A DNA stretch of 64,000 nucleotides from an uncultured Clostridia bacterium. GTDB taxonomy: Bacteria > Bacillota > Clostridia > Oscillospirales > Acutalibacteraceae. Where the stretch lies: positions 1 to 64,000 of the forward strand of contig CAMVEX010000002.1 in the NCBI GenBank assembly GCA_947166625.1, given 5' to 3'. The notes under the pieces are model-generated. The model was not told the origin of the DNA and searched no databases. It saw only the letters and a list, made by a program, of their open reading frames with translations. Positions 1 to 8,837 of this stretch are shown here, in pieces; position 1 is the first letter of the stretch; each line of letters starts with the position of its first letter. Both the position numbers and the translations under genes were made by a program.

Positions 1-95
1 CCGCGGCTTTAGTTTTCCGTGAAAACCAATACTGTTTTACGAATACCCGCCCAACGGCAGGCTTTAATTGAGCCGGAAAAAATTTTTAATTTTTT

Positions 96-127
96 TGCAA
101 CCTTTTTGCCTTTTCAATCGTATTATT
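96..127 (+). promoter_or_regulatory. ECF-type sigma factor promoter, probable autoregulation
   Basis: A -35-like TGCAACC (96-102) followed by a T-run and a -10-like CGTATTAT (119-126). The AACC to CGT spacing is exactly 16 bases, the classic layout of ECF sigma promoters (AAC motif, then CGT). It lies directly upstream of an ECF sigma gene, as expected for a sigma factor that drives its own operon. No good sigma-A hexamer pair is seen in the first 160 bases. Autoregulation is inferred. Confidence 0.65.
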
Positions 128-164
128 GGTGAAGGACCTTCAAAACTTTCAAAAGGAGCCGAGT

Positions 165-644
165 ATGCGACTGCCCATTGAAGCCGCGGTGGAAAAGTAT
201 AAACAATCTCTCTTCGCCGCCGCATTCGCCGTATGCGGAAACCCTGATGATTCAGACGACGCCGTTCAGGAAGCTTTCATAAAATATTATTCATCTGATA
301 AGGAATTTGAAAGCGAGGAACACCTGAAGGCCTGGCTTATAAGGGTAGCCGTAAACAGAGCGAAAGATATCTCATCATCATTTTGGAAAAGGAACCGCGT
401 TTCGTGGGAGGAATACATGGAAACGGTCACCTTTGAAGCGCCGGAAGACAGCGATCTGTTTTCCGCAGTGATGAAGCTTGATGAAAAATACAGAGCCGTT
501 ATCCATCTGTATTATTATGAGGATTATCAAATCAAGGAAATAGCCGAAATACTCGGCAGCAGCGAAAGCGCGGTAAAAAGCCGGCTCAGCCGCGCGAGAA
601 AACTGCTGAAAATAATGCTGTCGGAGGATTGGAACGATGAATAA
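165..644 (+). CDS. ECF-family RNA polymerase sigma factor
   Basis: A 159-residue sigma-70 family protein, the usual size for group IV (ECF) factors. Region 2 lies at about residues 15-75, with the acidic AVQEAF stretch and the LKAWLIRVAVNRAKD helix that bind core and the -10 element. Region 4 lies at about 105-155, with a helix-turn-helix around IKEIAEILGSSESAVKSRLSRARK. The ATG at 165 is chosen over an in-frame TTG at 126 because AAAGGAG ends 8 bases before it and the upstream residues do not resemble the family. It overlaps the next gene by 8 bases, so sigma and putative anti-sigma are translationally coupled. The stimulus is unknown. Confidence 0.9.
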   Translation: MRLPIEAAVEKYKQSLFAAAFAVCGNPDDSDDAVQEAFIKYYSSDKEFESEEHLKAWLIRVAVNRAKDISSSFWKRNRVSWEEYMETVTFEAPEDSDLFSAVMKLDEKYRAVIHLYYYEDYQIKEIAEILGSSESAVKSRLSRARKLLKIMLSEDWNDE

Positions 645-1239
645 TTCAGAAAAATACAAAAGAACTTTTTCCGCAATTCATCCCTCTGCGGATTATATGG
701 AAGCAATCGTTAAAACGGAGGGCAAAAAGATGGAAGGCAAAAAAAGATACAGTATGCCTAAAATTCTTGCAGCATGCCTCGCCGCGGTCCTTCTTCTGGC
801 GGGCGTCACCGCAGGCGCTTACGCCGCGGATGTAGGCGGAATTCAGAGAAAGGTGCAGATATGGACTCAGGGCGAATTGACCGACGCTGTTTTCACGGTA
901 ACAACTGACGGAAAATATTCGGAATACACTGCAACATATACTGACGCCGACGGTAAAGAGCACACAATATCCGGCGGAGGAGTAGCCTATGACTTTTTCG
1001 GCAGAGAACGCGCTCTTACCGAGGAAGAGCTTCTTGAGGAAATCAACTCCCCTCAGATCGATATTACGGAAGACGGCAGGTTTTTTGTCTATTGCAGAGA
1101 TCAAAAAATCGAGATCACCGATAAATTTGAAGACGGCATCTGCCATGTCAAGCTCACAATAGACGGCAAGCCTCTCTATATGACCGTTTCGGAAGAAGGC
1201 GGATATTCCACAAGTCCGCGCCGCTTCCCCAAAATCTGA
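637..1239 (+). CDS. Membrane-anchored putative anti-sigma factor
   Basis: A 200-residue protein with a cytoplasmic N-terminus of about 45 residues, one hydrophobic segment (about residues 46-66, ILAACLAAVLLLAGVTAGAY) and an extracytoplasmic part of about 130 residues. That part is rich in acidic residues and short beta-like stretches (EYTATYTDADGK, KIEITDKFEDG). No zinc-binding ZAS motif (HxxxCxxC) is present, so this is not a classic zinc anti-sigma. The role is inferred from its 8-base overlap with the ECF gene and its topology. It may sense an envelope signal. A strong terminator follows, so the pair forms a two-gene operon. Confidence 0.6.
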   Translation: MNNSEKYKRTFSAIHPSADYMEAIVKTEGKKMEGKKRYSMPKILAACLAAVLLLAGVTAGAYAADVGGIQRKVQIWTQGELTDAVFTVTTDGKYSEYTATYTDADGKEHTISGGGVAYDFFGRERALTEEELLEEINSPQIDITEDGRFFVYCRDQKIEITDKFEDGICHVKLTIDGKPLYMTVSEEGGYSTSPRRFPKI

Positions 1240-1262
1240 AACCCGAAAACCATTCTCGTTTG

Positions 1263-1293
1263 CGAAGAGCCGCCGGCGGCTCTTCGTTTTTTT
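1263..1293 (+). terminator. Rho-independent terminator of the first sigma/anti-sigma operon
   Basis: A perfect 24-base palindrome (1263-1286, CGAAGAGCCGCC and its complement) is followed by seven Ts. It lies 23 bases after the anti-sigma stop codon. Confidence 0.9.
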
Positions 1294-1309
1294 GTTACTT
1301 ATTCTTAAC

Positions 1310-1338
1310 TTGTTTCGGGGAGCGTTTTCTGCTATAAT
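1310..1338 (+). promoter_or_regulatory. Sigma-A promoter of the phosphatidyltransferase gene
   Basis: TTGTTT (1310-1315), a 17-base spacer and a perfect TATAAT (1333-1338), 48 bases before the ATG at 1386. Confidence 0.75.
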
Positions 1339-1385
1339 GGATATGTAAGATCGTAGGTATAAAAAATTTATTCAAGGAGTTTGCT

Positions 1386-1961
1386 ATGAAAAAACATCTT
1401 GCCAATCTTTTTACTTTTTCGCGGATCCTCCTGTCCTTCTGGCTCTTTTCTTTCAAAGAATTCACGCCCCTCTACCTCGGCATTTTTCTGTATTGCGGGT
1501 TATCGGACGCTCTTGACGGATTTTGCGCCAGGAAATTCGGCACCGTCGGCAACCTCGGCGCGACCCTTGACACCCTCGGGGACCTGCTGCTTTATTTCGG
1601 AATGGCAAAGATACTGCTCGGCAATGAAAAATATCATTTTGATTCGCGGATCTATTTCTGGTTTATCGGCGTTGTCGTAATTTTTGCCGTCTCCGCATTC
1701 ACGGGCCTCGGCAGATTCAAAAAGCTCATTTTTGTCCATACGCTCACGGGCAAACTTTTCGGCATTTTCGTTTTTCTCGTGCCTTACGCCTGCTTCTTTA
1801 ATCTTCAAAACGTGTTCGGGTGCGTGGTCTGTTCATGCGCTACGGTAAACGCCGCTGAATCCTTTATTGTCCAGGCATTCGCTCCCGTCCCCGTGTCGGA
1901 TATAAAATTCGCATGGGATATAAGGAAGCTCAAGTCCGCTGAAAAAGGCGATGAAAATTAA
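1386..1961 (+). CDS. CDP-alcohol phosphatidyltransferase family membrane protein
   Basis: A 191-residue membrane protein that transfers a phosphatidyl group from CDP-diacylglycerol to an alcohol. The full family signature D-G-x2-A-R-x8-G-x3-D-x3-D is present at about residues 44-66 (DGFCARKF, then GATLDTLGD), so the metal-binding aspartates are intact. Several hydrophobic segments follow (LLLYFGMAKILL, FWFIGVVVIFAVSAF, LFGIFVFLVPYACFF). AAGGAG lies 7 bases before the ATG. The length and motif fit PgsA-like or phosphatidylinositol-phosphate synthase-like enzymes; the acceptor alcohol cannot be read from the sequence. It is a single-gene unit bounded by its own promoter and terminator. Confidence 0.85.
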   Translation: MKKHLANLFTFSRILLSFWLFSFKEFTPLYLGIFLYCGLSDALDGFCARKFGTVGNLGATLDTLGDLLLYFGMAKILLGNEKYHFDSRIYFWFIGVVVIFAVSAFTGLGRFKKLIFVHTLTGKLFGIFVFLVPYACFFNLQNVFGCVVCSCATVNAAESFIVQAFAPVPVSDIKFAWDIRKLKSAEKGDEN

Positions 1962-1978
1962 GACCCGTCCTTCATTTT

Positions 1979-2006
1979 GCTCACAGCTTGACTGTGAGCT
2001 TTTTAT
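1979..2006 (+). terminator. Rho-independent terminator
   Basis: An 8-base-pair stem (GCTCACAG / CTGTGAGC, 1979-1999) with a CTTGA loop, followed by TTTTTATTTT. It ends the phosphatidyltransferase transcript. Confidence 0.85.
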
Positions 2007-2031
2007 TTTCGTTTTTTGATTATTTTATCGG

Positions 2032-2060
2032 TTGATATTTATCCGCAAAAATGATAATCT
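2032..2060 (+). promoter_or_regulatory. Sigma-A promoter of the NifU-like/GH38/PGM operon
   Basis: TTGATA (2032-2037), a 17-base spacer and TAATCT (2055-2060), 28 bases before the ATG at 2089. Confidence 0.6.
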
Positions 2061-2088
2061 ATATACAGTAAATATTTGAGAGGTCATT

Positions 2089-2322
2089 ATGGAAGAATAT
2101 ATCAACAGCTATATCTGCGAGCGCCTTCAGGGAGACGGCGGCTATGTTAAATTCGTTTCGTTTGAAGGCGGGATCCTCACTCTGCTGTTTCGCGGAGAAT
2201 GCTCCAAATGCGGCATTCTTGACCGCTGCTACGACTGGATAGCGGAGAGGATCAAAAAAGATAAGGGCGAAGAAGTAAAAATCAACGCCATCCGCAAAAG
2301 ACCGTATTTTCAGGAAAAATGA
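2089..2322 (+). CDS. NifU C-terminal-domain-like protein (iron-sulfur scaffold type)
   Basis: A 77-residue protein matching the NifU/Nfu C-terminal domain. It has the DGG motif at residues 16-18 (QGDGGYVKFV) followed by a beta strand and the CxxC cluster-binding motif CSKC at about residues 38-41. A third cysteine (LDRC) follows, which is not part of the usual motif. In this family two monomers bridge a 4Fe-4S cluster for delivery to apoproteins. Its separation from IscU-type scaffolds is typical of Firmicute Nfu proteins. It is the first gene of a tight cluster (12 bases to the GH38 gene), although no functional link to sugar metabolism is evident. Confidence 0.75.
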   Translation: MEEYINSYICERLQGDGGYVKFVSFEGGILTLLFRGECSKCGILDRCYDWIAERIKKDKGEEVKINAIRKRPYFQEK

Positions 2323-2334
2323 GGCTGACAGTTT

Positions 2335-5286
2335 ATGGCACACATTAAAGTTGAACGCAGAAGTATGCGCCCGGAGGAGCTTACCGATATCCGCCTGACG
2401 CGGCTTAAAAAAGCGATATATTCAAGCCGTTATGAGATAAAAACCTTTACCATCCGCGACGCCCGCCAGGTAAGCGAAATGAATTTTGAGTTTTATGACG
2501 GAGGAATTCCACGCCCGCTCAAACGCGGAGATCTTTATTTCACCCCCGACGGCACAGCATTTATCGAGGCAGATTTTGAGATACCCGACTCTCTTTACGG
2601 CAAAAATTACTGCTTCGTTTTATCGACCGCCGCGGAGATGATCGTAAAGGTAAACGGCAAATATGTCGGCGGCATCGACCCCAACCGCGAAAGAATAAAT
2701 CTCTCTGATTATGTAAAGGATAAGGAGCTTCACTTTGAGATAACCGCCTACAACCGCTCAAAGCCCGATGATGAGAGAAATCCCGAGGTGCTTGCAGTGC
2801 GCGGATGCCGCCAGATTTTTGAAGGCGGATATATCGCCGAGATAAATGAAAATATTCATTCGCTCATCTATGATATCGAGCTTATCAGAGATATATATTC
2901 AAGCGGAGAATTTGACGAAGACCAGGGCGCAGGGCTGATTTTGAAGCTCGGCAGGGCGCTCGATCTGATAGATTACGATAATATACGGGACGGCGACGTG
3001 ATCTCCGCCCGCGAATATATTGAAAAACACATTTATTCCGATGACACTTACCGCGGCAACGGCTTCGTTGAGCTCGTGGGCCACTCTCATCTTGATATAG
3101 CTTATTACTGGCGCAGGATACACAGCGTTCAGAAAAATATGCGCACCGTGCTTATCCAGCTTCGGCTTATGGATAAATATCCCGATTTCAAATACGCCCA
3201 CACCCAGGCATACACATACGAAACTCTCGAAAAATACTTCCCGGAAGTTTTTGAGGAGATGAAAGCGCGTATCAAAGAGGGGCGGTTTGAGCCTGCCGGA
3301 GCCATGTATATCGAGCCGGATTGCAATATTCCTTCTGCCGAATCGCTCATAAGGCAATGCCTCTACGGGCAGAATTACTGGCGCAAAAAATTCGGCATCA
3401 CCGTCGATAACGCCTGGCTTCCCGATGTATTCGGCAACAGTTGGATTTTGCCTCAGATTCTCAAAAAAAGCGGAGTAAAATACTTCGTTTCAAATAAAAT
3501 GAGCACATGGAACGACACCAACCGTTTTCCCCACAATAATTTTATATGGCGGGGCATAGACGGCAGCGAGGTGTTTGCCTGCGTCCCTCCGACCCACTTC
3601 ATTTCCTGGAATATGCCCTCGCAGATCAAGGCGAATTGGGAGGCTTTTCAGGATAAAGATACGGGCAGCCGCTCCCTGCAAATGTTCGGCTACGGAGACG
3701 GCGGCAGCGGATGCACCGAAGAAATGATCGAGCTTATGCACCGATTTGAAAAAGTTTCCGCCATGCCGCGCACGAAGCATACGACGGGCAGGGAATATCT
3801 TCACACTAATTTTGACAGAGCGGAAAATCTCTCGGTCTGGGACGGCGAGCTTTATCTTGAAATGCATCGCGGCACCTTCACCACAAAGGCAAAATTAAAG
3901 GATCTCAACCGCCGCGCCGAATTTATGCTCCGCGACGCCGAGATTATCTCTTCATTGCGCCGCAAAGCCGGGGAAGAATATCCATCTCAAAAGATAAGGG
4001 ATATTTATAAAAAACTGATGGTAAATCAGTTTCATGATATTCTGCCCGGGAGCCACATCACGCCCGTATATAAAGACGCGCTTGCCGATTTCGATGAGAT
4101 ATTCACGGGCCTTAATGAGATAATCGGGAACGGCGGCAGGTTCTTTAATTCACTGAATTTCACAAGGCGGTCCTTTACATTCGCGCAGGATGAGAATTCC
4201 TCCGACACAAGGCACGGAAAAAAGGGCAGATTTGTTTATACCGCTCTGCCTCCCCTCTCCTGCGGCGAAATTCCCGAATCCGATTCAAGCGAAAAAGCAT
4301 TTTTGATTGACGGCTTAAATGCCGAAACACCTTATTACAAGATCAAATTCGCAGACGACGGCAGCATTGTTTCTCTGTATGACAGAGAGCTTGACAGAGA
4401 ATGGGTCACAGACGGCGGCAATTTCAACTGCCTCAGACTTTTTAAGGATTTGCCCGGGAATTATGACGCATGGGATATTCTGCCCGATTATAAAGAAAAA
4501 GAGGTCGGCTTTGAAATCGCTTCTCCCCTCAGATTTATCGGCTCAGACGGAGAATGCGCAAGATTTGAGGCGGTTTTGAAAACCGGTCAAAGCGAATGGA
4601 AAAGGATAATCAGGCTGTTTTCGCGTTCAAGAGGCATCGAGACGGAAAATATCGTTGACTGGCACGAGAGCCATAAACTCGCTAAAGTTTTCTTTGATTG
4701 CAATATTCTTTCGAGAGAACTTGTCTGCGACACCTCCGCGGGATTTATCAGGCGCGAAACTCACAGAAACACCACCTGGCAGCAGGCGAGATTTGAAACC
4801 TGCATGCACAAATGGTGTGATATGAGCGAAACGGGAGGCGGAGTTGCGCTTATAAACGAGAATAAATACGGCGTGGGCGCCGAAAACAATATCTTTTCCG
4901 TTTCTCTGCTCAGAGCCACCGAAAGGCCAGACCCGGAATCCGATGCGGGGCGCCACGATTTCTGCTATATGATATATCCCCACCCGGGCGACGCCGTTTC
5001 GGCTCAGATAAACAACCTTGCCCTTGAATATAATATCCCGCCCGTAAAAGCGGACATACCCGATTGCCTTATTCCCGATTTTTCTCCCCTCTTTTTGCAG
5101 GCTGTCAAGCTCTCGGAAGACGGAAAGATGATAATTTACCGCCTGAGCGAGCAAAACGGCGCGAGAGGAAAAATCAGATTCGGCAAAAAGATGAAGCTCC
5201 TCAATATGCTTGAGGATATTGAAGGCGAAGGGAGCGAAGCGGAATACTCCCCGTTTGAAATAATGACTGTCGGTGAAGAAATATGA
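2335..5286 (+). CDS. GH38 family alpha-mannosidase
   Basis: A 983-residue retaining glycoside hydrolase of family 38, which removes alpha-linked mannose from glycans. The zinc-binding HSHLD motif is at residues 250-254, followed by YYWR. The nucleophile motif WLPDVFG places the catalytic aspartate at residue 364. The rest of the catalytic half (FVSNKMSTWND, FIWRGIDGSEVF) and the long beta-sandwich C-terminal half are in order. No signal peptide is seen, so it should act in the cytoplasm on imported oligosaccharides. Linkage preference is not readable. It shares 4 bases (ATGA) with the downstream hexose phosphomutase gene, which supports a shared role in mannose handling. Confidence 0.88.
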   Translation: MAHIKVERRSMRPEELTDIRLTRLKKAIYSSRYEIKTFTIRDARQVSEMNFEFYDGGIPRPLKRGDLYFTPDGTAFIEADFEIPDSLYGKNYCFVLSTAAEMIVKVNGKYVGGIDPNRERINLSDYVKDKELHFEITAYNRSKPDDERNPEVLAVRGCRQIFEGGYIAEINENIHSLIYDIELIRDIYSSGEFDEDQGAGLILKLGRALDLIDYDNIRDGDVISAREYIEKHIYSDDTYRGNGFVELVGHSHLDIAYYWRRIHSVQKNMRTVLIQLRLMDKYPDFKYAHTQAYTYETLEKYFPEVFEEMKARIKEGRFEPAGAMYIEPDCNIPSAESLIRQCLYGQNYWRKKFGITVDNAWLPDVFGNSWILPQILKKSGVKYFVSNKMSTWNDTNRFPHNNFIWRGIDGSEVFACVPPTHFISWNMPSQIKANWEAFQDKDTGSRSLQMFGYGDGGSGCTEEMIELMHRFEKVSAMPRTKHTTGREYLHTNFDRAENLSVWDGELYLEMHRGTFTTKAKLKDLNRRAEFMLRDAEIISSLRRKAGEEYPSQKIRDIYKKLMVNQFHDILPGSHITPVYKDALADFDEIFTGLNEIIGNGGRFFNSLNFTRRSFTFAQDENSSDTRHGKKGRFVYTALPPLSCGEIPESDSSEKAFLIDGLNAETPYYKIKFADDGSIVSLYDRELDREWVTDGGNFNCLRLFKDLPGNYDAWDILPDYKEKEVGFEIASPLRFIGSDGECARFEAVLKTGQSEWKRIIRLFSRSRGIETENIVDWHESHKLAKVFFDCNILSRELVCDTSAGFIRRETHRNTTWQQARFETCMHKWCDMSETGGGVALINENKYGVGAENNIFSVSLLRATERPDPESDAGRHDFCYMIYPHPGDAVSAQINNLALEYNIPPVKADIPDCLIPDFSPLFLQAVKLSEDGKMIIYRLSEQNGARGKIRFGKKMKLLNMLEDIEGEGSEAEYSPFEIMTVGEEI

Positions 5287-6908
5287 ATGATTATAATTAC
5301 TGGATTGAACTCGATGATGAGATGAAGGCCGAGCTTACGGGAATATCCGACGATAAAGAGCTTGAGGACAGATTCTATAAAAATCTTGAATTCGGCACAG
5401 GCGGTATGCGCGGAAAAATGGGCGCCGGCCCAAACAGGATGAATATTTATACCGTTGCAAAAGCCACAAAAGGTCTCGCCGCATATCTTAAATCATCGGG
5501 CGAAGAAAATACCTCCGTTGCGATCGCTTATGATTCAAGGAATAATTCATTGCGCTTCGCGAAAACGGCAGCCTGTGCGCTTGCCTGCGAAAATATCAAG
5601 GTGTATATTTTTGATAAGCTGCAACCAACGCCCGTTCTTTCATACGCGGTGAGATACCTCAAATGCTCCGCGGGAATAGTTATCACCGCGAGCCACAATC
5701 CGAAAGAGTATAACGGATATAAGGTGTATGATAAAAACGGATGCCAGCTCACGCCGAAATATGCCGACAGGCTGATCGGATTTGTCAATGAAACACCTCT
5801 CGAGGCTGTTGCGGATATTCGCTCTCTCGACTTTGAAAAAATGCTCGATTACGGCAAGATCTCATACATCGGCTCAGAGGTGATCGACAGCTTCATAAAT
5901 GAATGCGAAGCCCTTTCCTTATATAAAAGCAGCGAAAACCTCAGAATAGTATATACCCCGCTCCACGGCACGGGGAATATCCCCGTAAGGCGGATCTTAT
6001 CAAAATACGATGTGATCCCCGTGGATGAACAGTGTGAGCCCGACGGCGATTTCTCAACGGTGCGCTCACCGAATCCCGAAGAAAAGGACGCCCTCGATCT
6101 CGCTATCTCAAAAGCCGGGGAGGTCGAAGCGGACCTTGTGATCGGGACCGACCCGGACTGCGACAGAGTAGGCATTGCGGTCAGGGATTCGGGTAAATAC
6201 ATCCTGCTGACAGGAAACCAGACAGGCGCCCTGCTCGCCGATTTCATAATGAAGCATCGCGCTCTGCCCGAAAACGCAGCGATAGTCACCACCATAGTAA
6301 CAAGCTCTCTCGGAGCCGATATTGCCCGAAAGCACGGATGCCATGTTTTCTTGACCCTGACGGGCTTCAAATATATCGGCGAAAAAATCTGCGAATGGGA
6401 AAAGAGCGCAGATCACACTTTTATCTTCGGATATGAAGAGAGCTACGGCTATCTCGCCGGCACCCACGCAAGAGATAAAGACGCCGTATCTTCATCCATG
6501 CTCATCGCCGAAATGGCGGCACATCACAAATCAAGGGGGAAAAACCTTGCACAGGCGCTTGAAGAGATATATAATGAATACGGATATTACTATGACTGCC
6601 TCGAAACGATCATCCTCGAGGGCAAAGACGGCGCCGAAAAAATCAAACTCACGATGGATTCTCTCAGACAAAGCGAAAGTTCACTGTTTGACGATTTAAG
6701 CGATGTGACCGATTATCTTGCAGGAATAGGCGATCTGCCTAAAGAGAATGTGCTCCGTTTTAATTTCAATGACGGCTCATGGGCGGCGGTAAGGCCGTCG
6801 GGCACCGAACCCAAGTTAAAGCTTTATTTCTCGATCAAAGGTAAAAACGAAGCGCTTGCTTCAGAACGGCAGATCATGATAAAGAATAAACTGCTCAGTT
6901 TAATGTGA
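5283..6908 (+). CDS. Phosphohexomutase (phosphoglucomutase/phosphomannomutase, PGM2/PgcA type)
   Basis: A 541-residue alpha-D-phosphohexomutase that interconverts hexose 1- and 6-phosphates. All four active-site loops are visible: phosphoserine loop TASHNP (Ser137), metal loop DPDCDR, sugar-binding loop GYEESYGY and the C-terminal phosphate loop RPSGTEPK. The long insertions and total length match the PGM2/PgcA branch rather than the short ManB/GlmM branch, but whether glucose or mannose phosphate is preferred is unresolved. Its start overlaps the GH38 stop by 4 bases. A product sugar phosphate could feed the glycogen operon found later in the window. Confidence 0.9.
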   Translation: MNDYNYWIELDDEMKAELTGISDDKELEDRFYKNLEFGTGGMRGKMGAGPNRMNIYTVAKATKGLAAYLKSSGEENTSVAIAYDSRNNSLRFAKTAACALACENIKVYIFDKLQPTPVLSYAVRYLKCSAGIVITASHNPKEYNGYKVYDKNGCQLTPKYADRLIGFVNETPLEAVADIRSLDFEKMLDYGKISYIGSEVIDSFINECEALSLYKSSENLRIVYTPLHGTGNIPVRRILSKYDVIPVDEQCEPDGDFSTVRSPNPEEKDALDLAISKAGEVEADLVIGTDPDCDRVGIAVRDSGKYILLTGNQTGALLADFIMKHRALPENAAIVTTIVTSSLGADIARKHGCHVFLTLTGFKYIGEKICEWEKSADHTFIFGYEESYGYLAGTHARDKDAVSSSMLIAEMAAHHKSRGKNLAQALEEIYNEYGYYYDCLETIILEGKDGAEKIKLTMDSLRQSESSLFDDLSDVTDYLAGIGDLPKENVLRFNFNDGSWAAVRPSGTEPKLKLYFSIKGKNEALASERQIMIKNKLLSLM

Positions 6909-6922
6909 AAAGGAGAATGAAC

Positions 6923-8767
6923 ATGAAAAAAATCTTATCTGTTTTACTTGCGGCGGTGATCGCGCTTTCGTGCGCGTCTCTTTTTGCCGCGGGCGCGGCG
7001 ACACAGCAGCTTTGGATTTGGTTCGGCGGAGAGGATGTTGAATCCATAGAGTCCGATAAAGCGGTTTCCTGGTTGCAGGCTGAAAACGGAGAATATTATC
7101 TTTTCGTCCCCTCATACTGGGATGCAGGCGCTCTTAAAATCTTCACAAGCGTCAGCTCAGAGGTAAAAATGGGCGATACCGCAATAGTCAGCGGCGAAAC
7201 ATATTCCCTCGGCGAAAGCGGAGTTTTTACCTACGCGGGAACAGACTATAAATACAATGTGGTTCCTTCATCGGGAGTGGGCACGATATTCATCAAGACC
7301 GAAAGCGGCTCGCTTGACGCCATCCACGCCGATAAGAGCCATTCGGAGAAGGGCAATATCTATATTTACAATGAAAAGGGCAAATGCCAGACCCTTGACG
7401 ACAATAAGCAGGAGGATAACGAGCTCTCCACAATCAAAGGCAGAGGCAACGCTTCATGGCAGGCCCCCAAAAAGCCTTATAACATCAAGCTCGCAAATAA
7501 ATATAAGATCTTCGGAATGCAAAAGAGCAAAAAATGGAGTCTCATTGCAAATTATGAAGACACCTCGCTTATGAGAAACTCCGTCGCATTCGGCGCTGCG
7601 GCAGATGCAGGTATGGCATACACTCCCGAATACGCTCCGACTGATCTCTATATCAACAGCATATATCAGGGCTCCTACCTGCTCACAAGCAGGATCGAGG
7701 CATCGAGCAAGAGAGTGGATGTAGAAAATCTCGATGATATAAATGAAGAGATCTGCATTGACAAATACGGCGAGGATTTCGATATGGATACCCTCGCGCG
7801 CGGCGGAGTTTACGGCAGATTTTCGGGTCTTCTCGAAAATACATACAAATATGTGGAAATTCCCGAGTCGGATAAAAACACAGCCGTCGGCGGATATATC
7901 CTCGAAATGGAGCTTGCAAACAGATACGCCGACGAAATGAGCGGATTTGTTACCGCGGACAGCCAGCCCATCTGTATGAAAGAGCCCGAATACGCCTCAA
8001 AAGAGCAGATGGAATTCATCAGCGATTATTATCAGAGATTTGAGGACGCAGTAAAGAGCGAAACGGGCAAAAACAGCAAAGGCGAAGCCTATACCGAGCT
8101 TGCGGATATCGAATCATCTGCAAAATACTACCTGCTGAGCGAATGGTATGAAAACCTCGATTCAGGTCTGACAAGCACATATTTCTATCTTGATTCAAGC
8201 AAAGACGGCATCCTTTATGCCGGCCCGGTGTGGGATTATGATATGGCTTTCGGCAACTTCACCGAAACGAGATTCGGGATTGATTTTGCAAATCCTGAGG
8301 AATTCGCCGTCTGCTTCAACAGGCAATACAGAAACACCGTATTCGGCAAAACGGATATATATGAGAATCCCACGATATTCAACCGCCTCTGCCAAAAGGA
8401 TGATTTCGTTCAGGCTTGTAAAAGATATTGGGATGCGGGCGTAAAAGAATCCGTTACCGCATGGTCGGGCGAAAAATTTGACGAATATAAAGCTCTTATC
8501 AGAGATTCGGCCGTGATGAATCATATCCTTTGGAACACATATAAAACCGCCGATGTAAAGAGCGTTGCAGAGAAATACGATGCCGACGCCGCGGCTCTCA
8601 AAGATTTCACCGTAAAGAGGACCGCTTTCCTTGACACAAATCTCGGCAAGGTTCAGGAGAATCCTCACAAAACGGGATTTTTCGCCTCGCTCGGCAAAAA
8701 GATACTTAAAGGCGCAAATGATCTGTTTGAAAAGATCATAGTTGTTTTCAAGCTGGAAAATAAATAA
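6923..8767 (+). CDS. Secreted CotH-kinase family protein
   Basis: A 614-residue protein with an N-terminal signal peptide (MKKILSVLLAAVIALSC, cleavage near AAGAA). It starts at the ATG at 6923, which has AAGGAG 7 bases upstream, rather than at an in-frame start at 6905. An N-terminal beta domain of about 100 residues is followed by the CotH domain: IKGRGNASW near residue 170, KKPYNIKL, the KKWSLIANYEDTSLMRN core and the WDYDMAFGN motif near 440 that carries the metal-binding Asp of the protein-kinase-like fold. CotH was defined as a spore-coat kinase, but secreted CotH proteins in gut Clostridia are also linked to cell-surface carbohydrate systems. No dockerin or sortase signal is seen. It follows the PGM gene by 14 bases. 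Confidence 0.82.
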   Translation: MKKILSVLLAAVIALSCASLFAAGAATQQLWIWFGGEDVESIESDKAVSWLQAENGEYYLFVPSYWDAGALKIFTSVSSEVKMGDTAIVSGETYSLGESGVFTYAGTDYKYNVVPSSGVGTIFIKTESGSLDAIHADKSHSEKGNIYIYNEKGKCQTLDDNKQEDNELSTIKGRGNASWQAPKKPYNIKLANKYKIFGMQKSKKWSLIANYEDTSLMRNSVAFGAAADAGMAYTPEYAPTDLYINSIYQGSYLLTSRIEASSKRVDVENLDDINEEICIDKYGEDFDMDTLARGGVYGRFSGLLENTYKYVEIPESDKNTAVGGYILEMELANRYADEMSGFVTADSQPICMKEPEYASKEQMEFISDYYQRFEDAVKSETGKNSKGEAYTELADIESSAKYYLLSEWYENLDSGLTSTYFYLDSSKDGILYAGPVWDYDMAFGNFTETRFGIDFANPEEFAVCFNRQYRNTVFGKTDIYENPTIFNRLCQKDDFVQACKRYWDAGVKESVTAWSGEKFDEYKALIRDSAVMNHILWNTYKTADVKSVAEKYDADAAALKDFTVKRTAFLDTNLGKVQENPHKTGFFASLGKKILKGANDLFEKIIVVFKLENK

Positions 8768-8785
8768 ACTCTTTATCACACAGAA

Positions 8786-8816
8786 GCCTGCCGGCTTATC
8801 ACCGGCAGGCTTTTTT
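8786..8816 (+). terminator. Rho-independent terminator of the GH38/PGM/CotH operon
   Basis: A 9-base-pair stem GCCTGCCGG / CCGGCAGGC (8786-8810) followed by six Ts, 18 bases after the CotH stop. Confidence 0.92.
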
Positions 8817-8837
8817 CGGGCTTATGCAGGGAATTCG

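Noticed and set aside
126-164. TTG start at 126 for the first sigma factor
   Set aside because: It overlaps the ECF -10 element and has no SD; the ATG at 165 has AAAGGAG.
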